8,323 nucleotides of DNA from Planctomycetota bacterium (GTDB lineage Bacteria > Planctomycetota > GCA-002687715 > DRQF01). How positions within the stretch are numbered: position 1 is the first letter of the stretch; each line of letters opens with the position of its first letter. This document shows, in pieces, positions 6,040 to 8,323 of the stretch. The notes beneath the pieces were generated by a model. That model did not search any database. It saw only the letters and a list, made by a program, of their open reading frames with translations, and was not told the DNA's origin. The translations under genes were made by a program, and so were the position numbers. The stretch lies in assembly GCA_024275615.1 (NCBI GenBank), contig JAJRYU010000412.1, positions 1 through 8,323 on the forward strand, in the 5' to 3' direction.

Positions 6040-6069
6040 TTGACAGCAAAGACGTCGCGCCTCTAAGAT
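6040..6069 (+). promoter_or_regulatory. Possible sigma-70 promoter for the asparaginase-family gene
   Basis: TTGACA (6040-6045) is a perfect -35 box. After 18 bases comes TAAGAT (6064-6069), a four-of-six -10 box. The start point would be near 6076, leaving a leader of fewer than 20 bases before ATG 6094. This would let the gene be expressed without the stress-induced rtcBA transcript. Confidence 0.4.
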
Positions 6070-6092
6070 TCCCTAACATCTTTAGGGGATCT
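6066..6092 (+). promoter_or_regulatory. Hairpin burying the ribosome-binding site of the asparaginase-family gene
   Basis: AGATTCCCTAA (6066-6076) pairs with TTAGGGGATCT (6082-6092): eleven pairs, one of them U-G, around a five-base loop. The Shine-Dalgarno AGGGG (6084-6088), five bases before ATG 6094, lies entirely in the 3' arm. In a transcript running through from rtcA, ribosome access would be blocked. A transcript starting near 6076 from the promoter just upstream would lack the 5' arm. It could instead act as a weak terminator after rtcA, but no T-run follows. Confidence 0.5.
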
Positions 6093-6093
6093 C

Positions 6094-7104
6094 ATGCTGA
6101 CATTCATCCGGCGAACTACCACTATCCTTGTTTTCTCGAGCTTGGCGTTGATCATGGGGTGTGCTTCTTCCCCAGCGCGTGAGGATTGGGCTATCGCTAT
6201 TCATGCGGGGGCCGGTGTCATTAGCAAGGACACGCCAGTGGAAGAAGTGGCCACGTACAAAGCCTCCTTGGCTGCCGCGCTCGATCATGGCAGGGCAATG
6301 CTTGCATCGGGTGCGACGGCCATGGATACCGTGGAATCCGTGGTTGAAATGTTGGAGAATAATCCGCTTTTTAACGCTGGCAAGGGTGCCGTTTACAACG
6401 CTGAAGGTGGGCACGAATTGGACTCGTCGATCATGGACGGAAGTACTTTGGGATGCGGCGCCGTCGCCGGAGTGACAACCGTCAAGAATCCGATTCACCT
6501 GGCGCGTCGGGTCATGGAGAAAACTCCCCATGTCTTGCTTTCGGGAGCAGGGGCTGAAGCGTTCGCTGATACTCAATCGGACATCGCACGGGTCTCTCAA
6601 GACTATTTTCACACCGAAAAAAGGCTGAAGTCACTCAAGAGAGTTCTGCGGCGACAAGCAAAAGAGCACTCCTCGATTCCTCAGCCGAGTCTCTCAGAAC
6701 TCAAGTCGACGGTGGGTTGCGTCGTTCTCGACTTAGGCGGGAATCTTGCCGCAGCTACATCGACGGGAGGCATGACTGCCAAACGTTTTGGCCGAGTTGG
6801 CGACTCACCCATTATTGGAGCTGGGACATATGCAGCCAATGACACCTGTGCTGTTTCGTGTACCGGCACTGGCGAAGAGTACATTCGCCATGGCGTAGCG
6901 CGGGACGTTGCTGATCGCATGCGCTACTTGGGCGTATCGTTGGAGAAAGCCACAAAAAGCGTCATCTTTGACGTCCTTAAGGCTGGCGATGGCGGCCTGA
7001 TCAGCGTCGATCGCCGTGGCAACATTGCTTTGACGTTCAACACCCTGGGGATGTTTCGCGCGTGGGCCACGGCGTCGGGACCAAACCATGTGGCGATTTG
7101 GTGA
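6094..7104 (+). CDS. Isoaspartyl peptidase / L-asparaginase (Ntn-hydrolase), predicted lipoprotein
   Basis: 336 residues. The family cleaves L-asparagine and isoaspartyl dipeptides and matures by cutting itself before a threonine. Seen here: HAGAG (37-41), the substrate-loop segment NPLFNAGKGAVYNAEG (90-105) with ELDSSIMDG (108-116), the cleavage site STVGCVV with predicted nucleophile Thr206, then AAATSTGGMTAKRFGRVGDSP, and a late TGTGEEYIRH segment. Residues 1-23 form a signal peptide: two Arg at 6-7, a hydrophobic run and a lipobox-like LIMGC with Cys23. Mature protein would be lipid-anchored outside the inner membrane; the lipobox is slightly atypical (Met at -2). It follows rtcA by 77 bases on the same strand. 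An export signal makes a direct part in cytoplasmic RNA repair unlikely, so co-transcription may be incidental. Its Shine-Dalgarno is buried in the hairpin at 6066-6092. The family assignment is firm; the exact substrate is not. Confidence 0.92.
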   Translation: MLTFIRRTTTILVFSSLALIMGCASSPAREDWAIAIHAGAGVISKDTPVEEVATYKASLAAALDHGRAMLASGATAMDTVESVVEMLENNPLFNAGKGAVYNAEGGHELDSSIMDGSTLGCGAVAGVTTVKNPIHLARRVMEKTPHVLLSGAGAEAFADTQSDIARVSQDYFHTEKRLKSLKRVLRRQAKEHSSIPQPSLSELKSTVGCVVLDLGGNLAAATSTGGMTAKRFGRVGDSPIIGAGTYAANDTCAVSCTGTGEEYIRHGVARDVADRMRYLGVSLEKATKSVIFDVLKAGDGGLISVDRRGNIALTFNTLGMFRAWATASGPNHVAIW

Positions 7105-7122
7105 TCGGACATTCTTCTTGAG

Positions 7123-8323
7123 TTAAGGCCCCACAGGGCCCATCACATTCTTAAGTGAGATGAGGCCCATGGCGGTGCCATAGCTCTTGCCGATTTCGTG
7201 ACTATCCATGAAGCTCCCGTCGATTTCTCCCAATGTCATGAGGAATGCGTGCATGCGCTGGCGATGCGGTGCTTGCTGATCAATGGGTAGGGCCTTGATC
7301 GCTTCCGTCGTGTGGAAAATTGCATGCCAGAAAAAGAAACCTCCAAGCTCACCGTCGGTGTGGAAGTCGCACATACGGATCTTCTCCAAACGTGGCAGGT
7401 ACTCCCAGAAGTGATTCATCGATGTGGCTAGTTTCTCTGCTGAACCCTGGGGGGATTTGGCCCAGAGAATCGCCGCTTCAGCGATGGGGGAGCGTCCCAT
7501 TGAATTCTTGAGTCGTTCTTGGAGAGTCGAAGGGTCGGTGTTGACCTTACGGCCGTTTGAATAGGCAAAGGCACCATCCTTGTCGCGTGAGCTTAGGAGC
7601 GCTTTTGTGCCGCCGATGAACATCCGCCTGGGGACTTTGGCTCCCCGTTCTTGAGCTAGGTGAAGGGCATTGAGTGCAGCCGCTGTGCAGAAAGCGTTGG
7701 GGTACTCGTGAGCAAATGCGCCATCGGCGGCGGCACGCCTACCTTGTGCACTAACCTGGATGCCAGCTAGGTCTTCGACAATCCTGTTCATTCGTTCAAT
7801 CACATGGGCACGGATGTTCTTTGCGGCGGATAGATCGTACTTCTTGGCCAGATAGATCAATCGATAGGCATGGGCATAGACTTCTTCATTGAGGTCAAAG
7901 GCAATGCGACGACGGTCGAAGACATAATCCTCGCCACGTTTGATAGCAGCATCCGCGGCCTCAGGATCAAGATCTCGCCATTCCAAAAGTGCCATGCACG
8001 AAAGTGCAGAGGCGGCGATCCAGACGTTGGGGGTGTAGTCGTGGGCTCCCCAGTAAGCATAACGACTGTCTGGCCAGCTGCCATTGGCTCGCTGCATGCG
8101 CAGTAAATAGGCGAATGCGCTTTGGGCGACTCTCTTGGTTTGGGCGACCGTTTGCGGGATCGAGGTGTCCTGACTTGGGCGGTCGGTGAAGGGTCGCCAG
8201 AACGGATCTTCGAAACCGTGCATGGCCGCGCCCCAAGGCGTGCGGTCGGGACCGTCAAAAAGATTCGCTGCCGCACGCCAAGCATAGGGACTCCTCGAAT
8301 CTGTGAGGATGACCTCTTTCCAG
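7123..8323 (-). CDS. Prenyltransferase/squalene-oxidase repeat protein, C-terminal part, start beyond the window
   Basis: The frame is open from the TAA at 7123-7125 to the window edge, giving 399 residues. An ATG at 8223 is internal: 33 further codons without a stop precede it and read as ordinary protein (PYAWRAAANLFDG, then TPWGAAMHGF). Squalene-cyclase-type alpha-barrel repeats are visible: MQRANGSWPD with TPNVWIAASALSCMALL; DGAFAHEYPNAFCTAAALNAL; DGAFAYSNGR with SPIAEAAIL; and at the end DGSFMDSHEIGKSYGTAMGL. The DxDD acid motif of squalene-hopene cyclases is not in the visible part, so cyclase activity cannot be claimed. No signal peptide can be judged without the N-terminus. Proteins of this type are numerous in Planctomycetota. 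It converges on the asparaginase-family gene with an 18-base gap and is probably unrelated to the rtc genes. Confidence 0.8.
   Translation of the reverse strand, partial: WKEVILTDSRSPYAWRAAANLFDGPDRTPWGAAMHGFEDPFWRPFTDRPSQDTSIPQTVAQTKRVAQSAFAYLLRMQRANGSWPDSRYAYWGAHDYTPNVWIAASALSCMALLEWRDLDPEAADAAIKRGEDYVFDRRRIAFDLNEEVYAHAYRLIYLAKKYDLSAAKNIRAHVIERMNRIVEDLAGIQVSAQGRRAAADGAFAHEYPNAFCTAAALNALHLAQERGAKVPRRMFIGGTKALLSSRDKDGAFAYSNGRKVNTDPSTLQERLKNSMGRSPIAEAAILWAKSPQGSAEKLATSMNHFWEYLPRLEKIRMCDFHTDGELGGFFFWHAIFHTTEAIKALPIDQQAPHRQRMHAFLMTLGEIDGSFMDSHEIGKSYGTAMGLISLKNVMGPVGP
7127..7140. terminator. Short GC-rich stem-loop between convergent genes
   Basis: GGCCC (7127-7131) and GGGCC (7136-7140) enclose CACA, 22 bases after the asparaginase-family stop and inside the last codons of the opposing gene. 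It could contribute to ending transcription between the convergent genes. The stem is only five pairs and has no T-run on either strand. Confidence 0.2.

Overview
The window holds a complete RNA-repair locus of the rtcR / rtcB-rtcA type, flanked by unrelated-looking genes. The organism is a Gram-negative bacterium: there is an ExbD/TolR inner-membrane protein, a lipoprotein-type signal peptide and a sigma-54-dependent regulator. An ExbD protein together with a squalene-cyclase-type repeat protein recalls Planctomycetota. That placement is inference from gene content only; a deltaproteobacterial or other deep Gram-negative lineage is not excluded.

Layout. Positions 1-959 (minus strand) carry two tandem short-chain dehydrogenase (SDR) paralogues. 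The downstream one is cut by the window edge and its visible part looks normal. The upstream one has lost the SDR catalytic Tyr and Lys and the NNAG motif. Upstream of the pair, at 1024-1066, lie two copies of a 15-bp palindrome (CTTTGTG-N-CACAAAG), a likely operator pair. Positions 1133-1666 (minus) encode an ExbD/TolR-type protein with no ExbB/TolQ partner in view.

Positions 1854-6016 are the RNA-repair locus. rtcR (minus) encodes a CARF-AAA+-HTH sigma-54 activator. It is divergent from rtcB (RNA ligase) and rtcA (RNA 3'-phosphate cyclase) on the plus strand. The 207-bp divergent spacer contains everything such a switch needs. It has a sigma-70-like promoter for rtcR, so close to the ATG that the mRNA may be leaderless. 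It has nested inverted repeats about 105 bp upstream of the predicted rtcB transcription start, an AT-rich tract, and a correctly spaced -24/-12 sigma-54 promoter. In the known pathway, damaged RNA with 2',3'-cyclic phosphate ends activates RtcR through its CARF domain. RtcA converts 3'-phosphate ends to 2',3'-cyclic phosphate, and RtcB joins 3'-phosphate or cyclic-phosphate ends to 5'-OH ends.

A perfect 13-bp stem-loop sits in the rtcB-rtcA gap. Seventy-seven bases after rtcA, a lipoprotein isoaspartyl peptidase/L-asparaginase gene (6094-7104, plus) begins behind an 11-bp hairpin that buries its Shine-Dalgarno sequence. A TTGACA-type promoter lies just upstream, with its predicted start inside that hairpin. 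The last gene (minus, 7123 to beyond the window) is a prenyltransferase/squalene-oxidase repeat protein convergent with the asparaginase gene; its reading frame stays open to the window edge. No tRNA, rRNA, CRISPR array, insertion sequence or integrase was seen.
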